Assembly: GCA_041660525.1 (NCBI GenBank)
Contig: JBAZWD010000001.1
Coordinates: forward strand, 310,001 to 374,000
DNA from: JABCZS01 sp041660525
GTDB lineage: Bacteria > Pseudomonadota > Gammaproteobacteria > JABCZS01
Direction: 5' to 3'
Length of the DNA stretch: 64,000 nt
In this document: positions 7,122 to 16,309 of the stretch, piece by piece
How positions within the stretch are numbered: position 1 is the stretch's first letter
How the letters are laid out: each line of letters begins with the position of its first letter
The notes under the pieces: generated by a model
What the model was told of the DNA's origin: nothing
Database searches by the model: none
Seen by the model: only the letters and a program-made list of their open reading frames with translations
Position numbers and translations under genes: made by a program

Positions 7122-8205
7122 GATGCGCTCCTAAATTCGCTAATAAAATATCACGTTGTTCAATGAGATCATGGGGCAGCGTGGCATATAAATAATCAAA
7201 AATTGCAGTAGGGGGTTGATCGGGAATAGATTCATAATTATGAACGGCTTGTTCAATTTTTTGTTTAACACGTGCATATAAAGCTTTTTCTTGCTCTTCA
7301 TCCCAAAGATTTTGACTTACTAAATAAGTACGTAAACGTAAAATCGGATCTTCTTTTTTGTGAACTTCTACTTCTTCAGCAGGTTGATAACGTCTTGCAT
7401 CATCGGCAGTTGTGTGATCGCACATGCGATAAGTTAATGCTTCAATAATATGAGGACCATGTCCTTCGCGAATTCTTTTTAAGGCTTGTTCTGTTGCATA
7501 ATTAACTGCGAGCACATCATTGCCATCAACTTGTTCACCGCTCACACCTGCAGCAATACCCTTTTGTGCCAAAGTTTTACAAAAGGTTTGTTCAGATAAA
7601 GGCACAGAAATCGCCCAAAAATTATTATTAATGATAAATAATACCGGTAATTTCCATACGCCAGCTAAATTAAGCGCTTCATAAAAATCGCCTTCGGACG
7701 TGCCGCCATCACCAATAAAAGTAACCACAGCGCGAGATTGTTTGCGATATTGTATGGCTTTGGCAACACCGACAGCATGTAAACTTTGGCTTGCAATCGG
7801 AACGGCAACTGGAAAATCTTGTTTTAAATGTTCAAAATCACTGCCACGTTCATCGCCGCCCCAGAGTAAATAAATTTCTTCAATTTTTCCGCCACGAATT
7901 AAGTGTGCACCATGATCGCGATAATAGGGTACTAATACATCACCTTCTTTCATCGCGGCGCCAACGCCGACCCCAATCGCTTCTTGTCCGCCTGAAGATG
8001 GATAAGTGCCCATTTTCCCCGTACGTTGCAATGCAATGGCTTTAGCATCAAATGTACGATTGAGTACCATGTATTCATAGAGTTTGCGTAATAATTCAGG
8101 ATTGTTTAAAGATTCAGGTAATTCTTGAGTTAAATGCCCTTCTGCATCTAAAAAGCGTGAGTAGGTAATGGCAAATTCAGCCACGATTTGGGATTGTATG
8201 CTCAC
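7114..8205 (-). CDS. bkdA1: Branched-chain 2-oxo acid dehydrogenase E1 alpha subunit
   Basis: The 363-residue alpha chain has the thiamine diphosphate motif GDGGTSEGDFYEALNLAGVW...NNNFW, plus YRDHGAHL and TYRMCDHTTADD, features of BCKDH/PDH E1 alpha. The start is GTG with GGAG seven bases upstream (no ATG is available nearby). It is the first gene of the interrupted bkd operon; a 178-bp divergent intergenic region separates it from the plus-strand dehydrogenase at 8384 and must hold the promoter. Confidence 0.9.
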   Translation of the reverse strand: MSIQSQIVAEFAITYSRFLDAEGHLTQELPESLNNPELLRKLYEYMVLNRTFDAKAIALQRTGKMGTYPSSGGQEAIGVGVGAAMKEGDVLVPYYRDHGAHLIRGGKIEEIYLLWGGDERGSDFEHLKQDFPVAVPIASQSLHAVGVAKAIQYRKQSRAVVTFIGDGGTSEGDFYEALNLAGVWKLPVLFIINNNFWAISVPLSEQTFCKTLAQKGIAAGVSGEQVDGNDVLAVNYATEQALKRIREGHGPHIIEALTYRMCDHTTADDARRYQPAEEVEVHKKEDPILRLRTYLVSQNLWDEEQEKALYARVKQKIEQAVHNYESIPDQPPTAIFDYLYATLPHDLIEQRDILLANLGAHHE

Positions 8206-8383
8206 GAAAATACTCCATAGAAAGGTAATGGTGTATTCTCGTGATAAAGGTGGTTTTTATGCAACTGACTTACCAGTCCTATCGTTTTTAACCAGTCTGT
8301 GGAATAATACACAGACTGGAGATATTATGGTCTAAAGCGTTTTTTATTCAATTACGCGATCAATTAAAAATAGGAGAATCGTC

Positions 8384-9148
8384 TTGCAGCGCGCTGAACA
8401 CAAAACCATTTTAATTACCGGTGCTTCTAGCGGCATTGGAAAAGCTTGCGCCATCGCGTTAGCGCAAGAAGGAGCGCGGCTTATTTTATTTGCACGACGT
8501 CTTGATAAATTACAGGCTCTAAAGTTAGAGCTTGAAAATAATTATCAAACTAAAGTTTATATTGCGCAGTGTGATGTTACCAAAGAGCAATCTGTGCACA
8601 ATGCTTTAACACAATTACCAGATGAATTTCAAACTATAGATGTATTGATTAATAACGCAGGTCTAGCTGTAGGTTTAGAAAAAATGCATGAGGGTTTATT
8701 CGCGGATTGGGATCAAATGATAGATACAAATATTAAAGGCTTATTGTATATGATTCGGCAAATATTACCCGGTATGTTGGCACGTAATAAAGGTCATGTG
8801 ATTAATTTAGGTTCAACCGCAGGACATCAAACTTATCCAGGTGGTAGTGTTTATTGCGCAACCAAAAGTGCAGTGACGGCTATTACCAAAACATTAAATC
8901 ATGAAGTGGCTGGCAGCAAAATACGTGTCACAGAAATTGCACCGGGTATGGTTGAAACAGAATTTAGTGTGGTGCGCTTTAAAGGCGATAAAGTGCGCGC
9001 AGATAAAGTTTATGAAAATGTCACGGCGTTAACGGCGAATGATATAGCGGATGCTGCAGTGTATGCGATCACCCGCCCGGATCATGTTAATATTGCACAA
9101 ATTATTTTGTACTCTACGGATCAACCCATGGCTAATCGGCCAGGTTAA
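8384..9148 (+). CDS. NADP-dependent short-chain dehydrogenase (YdfG-type)
   Basis: A 254-residue classical SDR: cofactor motif TGASSGIG near residue 14, NNAG, the catalytic Ser in LGSTAGH and the YxxxK motif YCATK. The sequence after the active site (ITKTLNHEVAGSKIRVTEIAPGMVETEFS) is close to YdfG-like 3-hydroxy acid/serine dehydrogenases. The start is TTG at 8384, chosen because AGGAG lies seven bases upstream. It ends overlapping the convergent cupin gene by 17 bp. The substrate cannot be told from sequence. Confidence 0.85.
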   Translation: MQRAEHKTILITGASSGIGKACAIALAQEGARLILFARRLDKLQALKLELENNYQTKVYIAQCDVTKEQSVHNALTQLPDEFQTIDVLINNAGLAVGLEKMHEGLFADWDQMIDTNIKGLLYMIRQILPGMLARNKGHVINLGSTAGHQTYPGGSVYCATKSAVTAITKTLNHEVAGSKIRVTEIAPGMVETEFSVVRFKGDKVRADKVYENVTALTANDIADAAVYAITRPDHVNIAQIILYSTDQPMANRPG

Positions 9149-9602
9149 TTTGTTTTTTCGGATATACGGAACCTGCAGGAATATCAGTATTAGAATAAAC
9201 ACTGATTATTTTTAACGGTTTGTCCTTATTTAAATTCACTACATTATGTGATGTGCCCATGGGGATAAAAATCATATCGCCTTGTTTTATTGCAGTTGTT
9301 TTCCCATTTAATATGGCATTGCCATTACCTTCGGTGATAAAAATCACTTGATCAAATGTGTGGGTTTCCATACCTATTTCATTAGCAGGATTGGTGCTGG
9401 GTGTAACACTCATAAAAACAACTTGCGCTTGTTCTCCAGTTGCAAGTGCAAATTTCCAATTATCATTTTTATTGGCTTGATCAAAAATATTAGCTGCAAC
9501 CATAGGTTCAGTAATTTTCGTTTGGTTAGCTAGGGATAATGCAGGGACTAGCGCAAGGATAGAGGAAATAAATAACATAATATTTTTCTGGATACGAGAC
9601 AT
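9132..9602 (-). CDS. Secreted cupin-domain protein
   Basis: A 156-residue protein with an N-terminal signal peptide (residues 1-25, cleavage after LSLA) and a single cupin_2 barrel: METHTFDQVIFITEGNG (motif 1) and GDMIFIPMGTSHNVVN (motif 2). The His and Glu/Gln residues suggest a bound metal, though the first motif has fewer histidines than usual. A periplasmic location is inferred. It is divergent from tag, with a possible operator between them. The function is unknown; oxygenase, isomerase or sensor roles are all possible in this fold. Confidence 0.7.
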   Translation of the reverse strand: MSRIQKNIMLFISSILALVPALSLANQTKITEPMVAANIFDQANKNDNWKFALATGEQAQVVFMSVTPSTNPANEIGMETHTFDQVIFITEGNGNAILNGKTTAIKQGDMIFIPMGTSHNVVNLNKDKPLKIISVYSNTDIPAGSVYPKKQINLAD

Positions 9603-9641
9603 GATAAGCTCCTAATATTTTTTAAATGAATCAATTATAGT

Positions 9642-9674
9642 ATAGTCTAATACGTAAATAAGTCAGTAGACTAT
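9642..9674. promoter_or_regulatory. Inverted repeat between the cupin gene and tag
   Basis: Perfect 8-bp arms ATAGTCTA and TAGACTAT with a 17-bp spacer, about two helical turns between arm centres. It sits in the middle of the 111-bp divergent region, 40 bp from each start codon, where an operator for either gene would be expected. No regulator can be assigned. Confidence 0.45.
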
Positions 9675-9713
9675 GAGTGACTGGACGCAGGTGATTAATG
9701 GTATTATGTCAAA

Positions 9714-10274
9714 ATGAAAGATTTAATTAAACGTTGTGCGTGGGTCAATGACGATCCACTTTATATCGATTACCATGATCATGAATGGGGAGTTCCTGTT
9801 TATGATGATCGATTATTGTTTGAGTTTTTAATTCTAGAAGGTGCACAAGCCGGTTTAAGCTGGATTACAGTTTTAAAAAAACGTGATAATTACCGAAAAT
9901 GTTTTGATCATTTTGATGCCCAAAAGATTGCTAAATATAACGATAAAAAAATTGCAGAATTATTAAATAACCCAGGCATTATTCGTAATCGTTTAAAAAT
10001 AAATGCGGCGGTGACTAATGCTAAAGCTTATTTACAAGTCAAACAAGAATGGGGTAATTTTTCAAATTATATTTGGCATTTTGTTGACGGTAAACCCATT
10101 AAAAATCATTGGCAATCTAAACAGCATCTTCCAAGTAGTAGTGCTATTTCAGATGCTATGTCTAAGGATTTAAAAAAGCGTGGTTTTAAATTTGTAGGCA
10201 GTACGATTTGTTATGCTTATATGCAAGCAGTAGGGATGGTAAATGATCATACGGAGGATTGCTTTTGTTATTAA
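9714..10274 (+). CDS. tag: DNA-3-methyladenine glycosylase I
   Basis: A 186-residue TAG glycosylase that excises 3-methyladenine from DNA. The N-terminal RCAWVNDDPLYIDYHDHEWG is nearly diagnostic. The zinc-snap residues are present: C8, H21, H179 and C183 (HTEDC near the C-terminus), and E42 in FLILEGAQAGLSW matches the base-sensing glutamate. The next gene is the alkylguanine methyltransferase, overlapping by 10 bp, so this is a two-gene alkylation-repair operon followed by a secreted protein. Confidence 0.95.
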   Translation: MKDLIKRCAWVNDDPLYIDYHDHEWGVPVYDDRLLFEFLILEGAQAGLSWITVLKKRDNYRKCFDHFDAQKIAKYNDKKIAELLNNPGIIRNRLKINAAVTNAKAYLQVKQEWGNFSNYIWHFVDGKPIKNHWQSKQHLPSSSAISDAMSKDLKKRGFKFVGSTICYAYMQAVGMVNDHTEDCFCY

Positions 10275-10780
10275 AACAATATTACCAAGCCACGCTTGAA
10301 ACGCCACTTGGGCCTATGGTCGCGATTGCTGATGATAGTGCACTTTATTTATTGGAATTTTTTGATCAAAAATATATAGCACGGCAAATGAATACTATGA
10401 ACCTGAGCCAAATTCATCCTGAGCAATCTACGCCTATTGCGTCTATTCAAAAAGAATTAGGATTATATTTTTCTGGGCAATTAAAAAAATTTAAAACGCC
10501 ACTTTGTTTTGTGGGATCTGATTTTCAAAAACAAGTCTGGAAAGCCTTGCAAACCATTCCATTTGGCAAAACGCAGTCTTATTTAGAAATGTCTCTTAAG
10601 ATTGGCAAACCGACTGCATTTCGCGCTGTAGCTAATGCCAATGCAGCGAATCGGTTAGCGATTATTGTGCCTTGTCATCGTGTGATTAATCATAATGGCA
10701 AACTGGGTGGATATGCGGGTGGCTTAAATCGTAAAATAGAATTGTTAAAATATGAAGGAGTCTATAATGAAGCGTTTTAA
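10265..10780 (+). CDS. ogt: Methylated-DNA--protein-cysteine methyltransferase
   Basis: A 171-residue O6-alkylguanine-DNA alkyltransferase; the active-site cysteine lies in IVPCHRVI, followed by GKLGGYAGG. The family is a suicide repair protein that takes the alkyl group from guanine O6. The start is taken as TTG at 10265 because GGAGG lies seven bases upstream; a TTG at 10259 would sit too close to that site. It overlaps the end of tag by 10 bp and the next gene by 14 bp. Confidence 0.93.
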   Translation: MLLKQYYQATLETPLGPMVAIADDSALYLLEFFDQKYIARQMNTMNLSQIHPEQSTPIASIQKELGLYFSGQLKKFKTPLCFVGSDFQKQVWKALQTIPFGKTQSYLEMSLKIGKPTAFRAVANANAANRLAIIVPCHRVINHNGKLGGYAGGLNRKIELLKYEGVYNEAF

Positions 10781-11546
10781 TGTATTAGGATATGTATTGG
10801 TTTTGCAATTATGTTTTGTCAGTATTGCCTTTGCAACAACAGGATATACTTTAAGTGCGCAAACCGAGCCTTCACTTAAAGAAAACACAACGTCTGCAGT
10901 CACATTGTTTTTAACAGATGACGGTAGAGCGATAGTTGAAAATGATCTTAAAACAGTACACACTGAAAAAATTCATGCTTTGATTATTGATCCCACATTA
11001 ACCGATTATCAACATATACATCCTACAGTGGGGAAAAAAGCGGGCGAATATGTTTTTAACTTTACGCCGCATACTCAAAATAATTACCGTATATGGTTAG
11101 ACATTACACCCAAGAATGATGCACAACGATACGTGATCGCAGATATGTTCGGTATCAATAAAAATAATCCGAGCGTTATTAAAACATTAAATTTAGTGAC
11201 AACTATAGATGGTTATGATTTTAAACTTAAATTTGATCAACCTTTAAAAGTAGGCGCTCATGTGATGAGCACTGTTATTATCACGGATAAAAATGGTAAA
11301 CCAGTGACGAACTTAGAACCTATTATGGAAGCATTTGCACATATTGTTGCTTTTAACGAAGATTATGAGACGATTTTACATGTACATCCAATGGGATCTG
11401 AACCTAAAGATCCTGCTTTAAGAGGTGGTCCGGAAATTGATTTTCATTTAACACCTTCGAAAATAGGATTTATTAAAATATTTGTGCAAGTGCAAATTAA
11501 TGGTAAAGAAATTTTTGCACCTTTTGGCGTAGAAGTTACTTCGTAA
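10767..11546 (+). CDS. Periplasmic protein with HxHP motifs, function unknown
   Basis: A 259-residue protein with a signal peptide (cleavage after SIAFA). Two beta-rich domains each carry a short histidine motif: DYQHIHP and ILHVHP, the second preceded by EAFAHIVAFNEDYE. Paired HxHP motifs of this type occur in secreted proteins linked to metal handling, but I cannot name the family securely. The start is the second ATG, with AAGGAG just upstream. It is translationally coupled to ogt, an odd partner. It ends convergently with an 11-bp overlap on the next gene. Confidence 0.7.
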   Translation: MKRFNVLGYVLVLQLCFVSIAFATTGYTLSAQTEPSLKENTTSAVTLFLTDDGRAIVENDLKTVHTEKIHALIIDPTLTDYQHIHPTVGKKAGEYVFNFTPHTQNNYRIWLDITPKNDAQRYVIADMFGINKNNPSVIKTLNLVTTIDGYDFKLKFDQPLKVGAHVMSTVIITDKNGKPVTNLEPIMEAFAHIVAFNEDYETILHVHPMGSEPKDPALRGGPEIDFHLTPSKIGFIKIFVQVQINGKEIFAPFGVEVTS

Positions 11547-12054
11547 GTGATTTTTTTAAAGTAGCTATATCAATTTCAGTATTAATGAAACAATAAGCAT
11601 TGCCGATGGGTTCACGGATTTGCAGCATGGCTTGTGTGACAATTGCCTTTGCTTCTTCTGATTCTACGAGTAAGCGTGCAGTGGGAGAATTTTCAATCTT
11701 TCTTATTAGTTGCATATCTACGTTAGTCAAACGATTATTGACATGACCATATGCTAAAAAATACAAAAGTGGCGTGAGAGCCAATAAAATAACGGGCTCA
11801 ATAGAAATGAGGGTGTTGTTTTTATGTTTTTCATAAAAATAAAATCGCATCAGCGAAAACAGAGAATAATCAAATGTAATTTGCAAAGACTTTGCTAATA
11901 TAGAATTTAAATATTCAGAGAATGTGGAATGTTCAGATTTAGTAGGATTTTCTTTATGAATGAGCAGATAAATATCATTGCAAAGAGTTTCAAAATTTAC
12001 TTTTTCCTGTTTGTTGCTTGTGTATTTTTTAAATAATTCTTCTAGAAGGGGCAT
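11536..12054 (-). CDS. Hypothetical protein
   Basis: A 172-residue protein I do not recognise. It is mostly helical by composition. One hydrophobic stretch (about 85-101, IEPVILLALTPLLYFLA) could be a membrane segment or a buried helix. No signal peptide and no conserved catalytic pattern were seen. It is convergent with the HxHP gene and followed by the antiporter gene on the same strand, 80 bp away. Its own promoter is unknown. Confidence 0.55.
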   Translation of the reverse strand: MPLLEELFKKYTSNKQEKVNFETLCNDIYLLIHKENPTKSEHSTFSEYLNSILAKSLQITFDYSLFSLMRFYFYEKHKNNTLISIEPVILLALTPLLYFLAYGHVNNRLTNVDMQLIRKIENSPTARLLVESEEAKAIVTQAMLQIREPIGNAYCFINTEIDIATLKKSLTK

Positions 12055-12134
12055 GGTAGTCTCAAAAATAATATAAGAGCTTACATTGTCTAATAACTAC
12101 ATTTCCTTTACAAACATTAGGTAGTTATTAAATA

Positions 12135-13889
12135 TTATTTTTTCTCTTGCTTTAATGTATCAATCAAACTGATATGTAAACGGTCGTGCAATCTTACGCA
12201 CCAGGGAAAAATGAAACCTATCAATAAAGCAACAATAACTAAGACAACGATTAATAATTTGATCGGCGGTAAGATGCTGGCACTTAAAGCACCAATAAAT
12301 ATCATAAAAGCAATAATCGCGATAATGGGAATAATTTCCGAAATAATGGCCCGCGCATGAGGTGTATACTCATGTGCGTTTTCTCTGACGCTGACTTCTG
12401 CAATGATCATACTCAGCGCTTTTATTTTTTGATAAGAGACAATCAAGAAGGGCAGAGAAACAAATAATGCCGCGCTCCAGATGAGTGTAATTTGTATTTT
12501 TTCATCCCAGGCAGGAATAATAAGATGAGCAAGCTTAGTGTTGGCAAAATAAGCAAAGCCCAAGAAAATCCCCATCACCACTAATAAATTAATAGCCACT
12601 TGCAGAAGCGATCGTTTAACCGCTTTCATCAAAGGTTTATATTCACGCGGCCGAATACTTTGCAACCAGCTTTGATAATTATCAAAAAGCGTCGCTATTT
12701 TTTTAGGAATAATCGCTTGTGTCCAGCGTGTGACGGTATCAGAACTTCTAATCAAATAAGGCGTTAGAAAAGTTGTAATGACAGAAACAGCCACAGCAAT
12801 AGGATATAAAAACTCACCGGTCACATCTAAAGAAATACCAAGCCCTGCAATAATAAATGAAAATTCGCCAATTTGCGCAAGTCCCATGCCCGTACGCATA
12901 GCGGTATTGCCATCACGACCACTGATCAATACGCCAAGACTGCAGCTTACAATTTTACCAATAATAACCGCGACAGTAATAATAATTAACGGTTCCCAAT
13001 ATTCGATTAATATTTGCGGATTAAATAATAATCCAACGGACACGAAAAATATGGCGCTAAACATATCACGCAGCGGGGTAATTAAATGTTCGATTTTATG
13101 CAATTGTTTAGATTCAGCAATGACTGCGCCGACAATAAATGCGCCGAGTGCCACGCTGTAATCTAAGGAAACTACCAATAAACAAAAACCAAAACACAAA
13201 CCTAATACTGAAATTAATAACACTTCATCGTTTTCAAATTTATCTATATAAGCCAATAACTTGGGAACCAGCAATATACCCACTAAAAGTGATATCACTA
13301 AAAAAGATGAGAGCTTGGTAATATTTAATACCAAATCACCTACATTTAATGATCCCGTGAGTGCAATACCGGTTAACAAGGTTAAAATTAAAATGGCAAA
13401 AATATCTTCAATAATTAAAATACCGAAAATAAGTTGGGCAAAAGGTTCTTTTTTCATGCCCAATTCACCCAGGGTTTTAATAATAATGGTGGTCGAAGAA
13501 ATCGCGAGTATCGCACCTAAAAACAGCGCATCAATTTTTTCCCACTGAAAAAATCGCCCAATTTCATAACCCAACCACATCATTAAAACAATTTCTGCAA
13601 GAGCTGCAACGCCGGCCGCTAAGCCCACGCGCGAGAGTTTGCGCAAATTAAATTCAAGCCCGAGAGAAAATAATAGAAAAATAATACCGAGCTCCGCCAA
13701 GGTGCGCATCGATTCTTCATTGGAAATAAATGAAAACGGTGGCGTGTAAGGTCCAATAATAATACCGGCGATCAAATAACCCAAAACTATGGGCTGATTA
13801 AAGCGTTTACAAAGAACGGTGATAAATCCAGCAACGGCCATTATGATAGCGAGATCTTGAATAAATAAAAAAATCTGATCGTGCGGCAC
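12135..13889 (-). CDS. CPA2-family cation:proton antiporter (KefB-like)
   Basis: A 584-residue polytopic protein with a Na+/H+ exchanger domain over residues 1-380: LGYLIAGIIIGPY, ELGIIFLLFSLGLEFNL, AISSTTIIIKTL and DYSVALGAFIVGAVIAES are typical of KefB/KefC and related CPA2 carriers. The C-terminal part has a second membrane region (about four more segments) instead of the cytosolic TrkA-N domain of KefC, so glutathione/NAD gating of the KefC kind is unlikely. The start is GTG and overlaps the stop of the SDR gene by one base (TAGTG), indicating coupling. Confidence 0.85.
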   Translation of the reverse strand: MPHDQIFLFIQDLAIIMAVAGFITVLCKRFNQPIVLGYLIAGIIIGPYTPPFSFISNEESMRTLAELGIIFLLFSLGLEFNLRKLSRVGLAAGVAALAEIVLMMWLGYEIGRFFQWEKIDALFLGAILAISSTTIIIKTLGELGMKKEPFAQLIFGILIIEDIFAILILTLLTGIALTGSLNVGDLVLNITKLSSFLVISLLVGILLVPKLLAYIDKFENDEVLLISVLGLCFGFCLLVVSLDYSVALGAFIVGAVIAESKQLHKIEHLITPLRDMFSAIFFVSVGLLFNPQILIEYWEPLIIITVAVIIGKIVSCSLGVLISGRDGNTAMRTGMGLAQIGEFSFIIAGLGISLDVTGEFLYPIAVAVSVITTFLTPYLIRSSDTVTRWTQAIIPKKIATLFDNYQSWLQSIRPREYKPLMKAVKRSLLQVAINLLVVMGIFLGFAYFANTKLAHLIIPAWDEKIQITLIWSAALFVSLPFLIVSYQKIKALSMIIAEVSVRENAHEYTPHARAIISEIIPIIAIIAFMIFIGALSASILPPIKLLIVVLVIVALLIGFIFPWCVRLHDRLHISLIDTLKQEKK

Positions 13890-14635
13890 TATTTTCCCCT
13901 GTTTAAGCGCACACCGCCATCTAAACGTATCGTGCAGCCGTTATACATACTGTTTTGAATAATATGCAGGACACAATTTGCATACTCTTGCGCGTGGCCT
14001 AAACGTTTGGGAAATAACGTCGCTTGTTGTAATTTTTCTTGAGCAGCTTCTGGAATATTAGCCATCATCGGTGTTTGAAATAATCCCGGTGCAATGGTGA
14101 CAACCCGAATGCCAAAATCTGCAAATTCACGTGCAGCGGGCAAGGTCATACTGGCAACGCCACCTTTTGAAGCGCTGTATGCGACTTGTCCTAACTGTCC
14201 TTCAAATGCAGCTATCGATGCTGTATTAATAATAACGCCACGTTCGCCATCTTGATTCATGGGATCAAGTTTACGCATCGCAAAACTGGCGCAACGCATC
14301 ACATTAAATGTGCCAATTAAATTGATATTGATCACGTTTTGAAAATGTTCGAGTGGCATGGGTGCTTCAAAACCAATGATACGCTCGCCACTGGCGATGC
14401 CTGCGCAATTCACACAAACACGAATATTGCCAAATGTTTTTATAATTTGCGCGATGGCATTTTCAACTTGCGCAGCATTACTGACGTCACACGGAATGTG
14501 AATATCTTCTGATGTTTGCGAAGGTTCTATTTTTAAATCTAATACCGCAATAATATAACCTTGTGCACGCAGTAATTCGGCGCATGCTTTGCCTAAACCT
14601 GAGCCACCACCGGTAATGAGTGCAACATTTTTCAT
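13889..14635 (-). CDS. Short-chain dehydrogenase, HSD10/3-hydroxyacyl-CoA dehydrogenase type-2 like
   Basis: A 248-residue classical SDR: TGGGSGLGKA near the N-terminus, catalytic Ser in INTASIAAFEGQLG and YSASKGG as the YxxxK motif. AFEGQxGQxAYSASKGG followed by TIAPGLFxTPMM is typical of type-2 3-hydroxyacyl-CoA dehydrogenases, which oxidise 2-methyl-3-hydroxybutyryl-CoA in isoleucine breakdown or short fatty acyl-CoAs. It begins two bases after the ETF-QO stop and ends coupled to the antiporter gene. Location among amino-acid-degradation genes supports the assignment. Confidence 0.85.
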   Translation of the reverse strand: MKNVALITGGGSGLGKACAELLRAQGYIIAVLDLKIEPSQTSEDIHIPCDVSNAAQVENAIAQIIKTFGNIRVCVNCAGIASGERIIGFEAPMPLEHFQNVININLIGTFNVMRCASFAMRKLDPMNQDGERGVIINTASIAAFEGQLGQVAYSASKGGVASMTLPAAREFADFGIRVVTIAPGLFQTPMMANIPEAAQEKLQQATLFPKRLGHAQEYANCVLHIIQNSMYNGCTIRLDGGVRLNRGK

Positions 14636-14637
14636 GG

Positions 14638-16263
14638 TTACATCGCCGTATAATTAGGACCATCACCACCATAGGGTGCAGTCCACGTAATATTTTGTGT
14701 GGGATCTTTAATATCACACGCTTTACAATGAATGCAGTTTTGAAAATTAATTTGTAATTGTGGGTCTGTTTCAACATTTAGAATTTCATACACGCCCGCG
14801 GGACAATAACGTGTTTCAGGACTTGCGTATTCTTTAAAATTAATATCAATCGCACGCGCAGGATCGGTTAATTTTAAATGACACGGCTGATCTTCAATAT
14901 GCATGGTATTGGTGAGTGCAACAGAGGTTAATTTATCAAACGTTAAAACATTATCCGCTTTAGGATAATCAATAATTTTTGCGATCGATGCTTTTTGTAA
15001 CATTTCATAATCAGGTTTTTGTTTTAAGGTCCAAGGTGAATAGCCGCAAAAAACATAAGTTTCAAGTGCAGCATTAACTAAACCTGGAACAAGACCTGCT
15101 TTAAATCCTGGGCGAATATTGCGTACTTTTTTTAATTCATCCCACAGCCATGTTTGTTCTAGTGATGTTTGATAATCAGAACACTCGGTTATCGTATCAT
15201 TTTGTAAATGCGGGAATATAGCTTCTGCAGCTGTCATCGCTGATTTCATCGAAGTATGGATGCCCTTAATTTTTGGCACATTCATAAAGCCCGCTGCATC
15301 TCCAATTAAAGCACCACCTGCAAAAGTAAGTTTAGGAAGTGATTGAATACCGCCTTCATTTAATGCGCGTGCGCCATAAGCAATGCGTTTTGCACCTTGT
15401 AATAATTTACGCATAGCAGGATGGGTTTTAAAACGTTGCAATTCTTGATAAGGATCTAAATAAGGATTTTTATAATCTAAACCGACAACCAAGCCTAATG
15501 CAATTTGATTCATGTCGGCATGATAAACAAAACTGCCACCGTAAGTATGACTATTCAGTGGCCACCCTACACTGTGCCAAACAAGACCACGGTTGTATAA
15601 AGGTGAATCGACTTCCCAAATTTCTTTAAGGCCCAATCCATACGTTTGCGGCGCGCAATGTTCATCTAATTTAAAATGTTTAATTAAACTTTGTGTTAAT
15701 GATCCGCGACAACCTTCTGCAAATAAAGTTTGTTTTGCGCGCAGCTCTATGCCTTCTTGATATTGATCACCAGGCTGACCTTGCTTATCAAGGCCCATAT
15801 CACCAGTTTTAACACCGATCACTTCATTGCGTTCATTATATAAGACTTGACTGCCTGCAAAACCTGAATAAATCTCAACGCCTAATTCCTCGGCTTGTTC
15901 GGCTAAAAAGCGGCAAAATAAACCTAAGCTAATAATATAATTACCTTGGTTGTGCATAGGCAAAGGCGTCGGTAGGGGCAATGCATAATTTTTAGTGAGT
16001 AATGAAAAGCGATCTTTTTTAACAGCTAAACGAACAGGACTATCCAATTGGCGCCAGTTAGGTAGTAATTCATCCAGTGCTGTGGGTTCTAATACTGCAC
16101 CCGAGAGAATATGCGCACCTACGCGTGCACCTTTTTCAAGTACACAGATACGTAAATCTTGTTCCTGTTGTTTCGCTAATTGTTTGAGACGAATCGCCGC
16201 GGATAAACCGCCAACGCCTGCGCCGACAATAATTACATCAAAATTCATACTTTCTCGCGTCAT
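14638..16263 (-). CDS. Electron transfer flavoprotein-ubiquinone oxidoreductase
   Basis: A 541-residue ETF-QO that moves electrons from ETF to ubiquinone at the inner membrane. FAD-binding VGAGVGGLSAAIRLK is at the N-terminus, HILSGAVLEP follows, and the 4Fe-4S site is at the C-terminus (CPAGVYE, then CIHCKACDIKDP). It diverges from etfB across 46 bp. Translation may start at the first ATG (16263) or at the internal ATG five codons later (MNFDVIIVGAG). It is the respiratory exit for isovaleryl-CoA dehydrogenase and other acyl-CoA dehydrogenases. Confidence 0.95.
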   Translation of the reverse strand: MTRESMNFDVIIVGAGVGGLSAAIRLKQLAKQQEQDLRICVLEKGARVGAHILSGAVLEPTALDELLPNWRQLDSPVRLAVKKDRFSLLTKNYALPLPTPLPMHNQGNYIISLGLFCRFLAEQAEELGVEIYSGFAGSQVLYNERNEVIGVKTGDMGLDKQGQPGDQYQEGIELRAKQTLFAEGCRGSLTQSLIKHFKLDEHCAPQTYGLGLKEIWEVDSPLYNRGLVWHSVGWPLNSHTYGGSFVYHADMNQIALGLVVGLDYKNPYLDPYQELQRFKTHPAMRKLLQGAKRIAYGARALNEGGIQSLPKLTFAGGALIGDAAGFMNVPKIKGIHTSMKSAMTAAEAIFPHLQNDTITECSDYQTSLEQTWLWDELKKVRNIRPGFKAGLVPGLVNAALETYVFCGYSPWTLKQKPDYEMLQKASIAKIIDYPKADNVLTFDKLTSVALTNTMHIEDQPCHLKLTDPARAIDINFKEYASPETRYCPAGVYEILNVETDPQLQINFQNCIHCKACDIKDPTQNITWTAPYGGDGPNYTAM

Positions 16264-16309
16264 GATAACCTATAATAGCATATGAAATAGAAAGGATTTG
16301 TAAAACCTC

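Noticed and set aside
12778..13161. 127-codon ORF antisense to the antiporter gene
   Set aside because: Composition follows membrane-helix codons of the opposite strand; no start signal.
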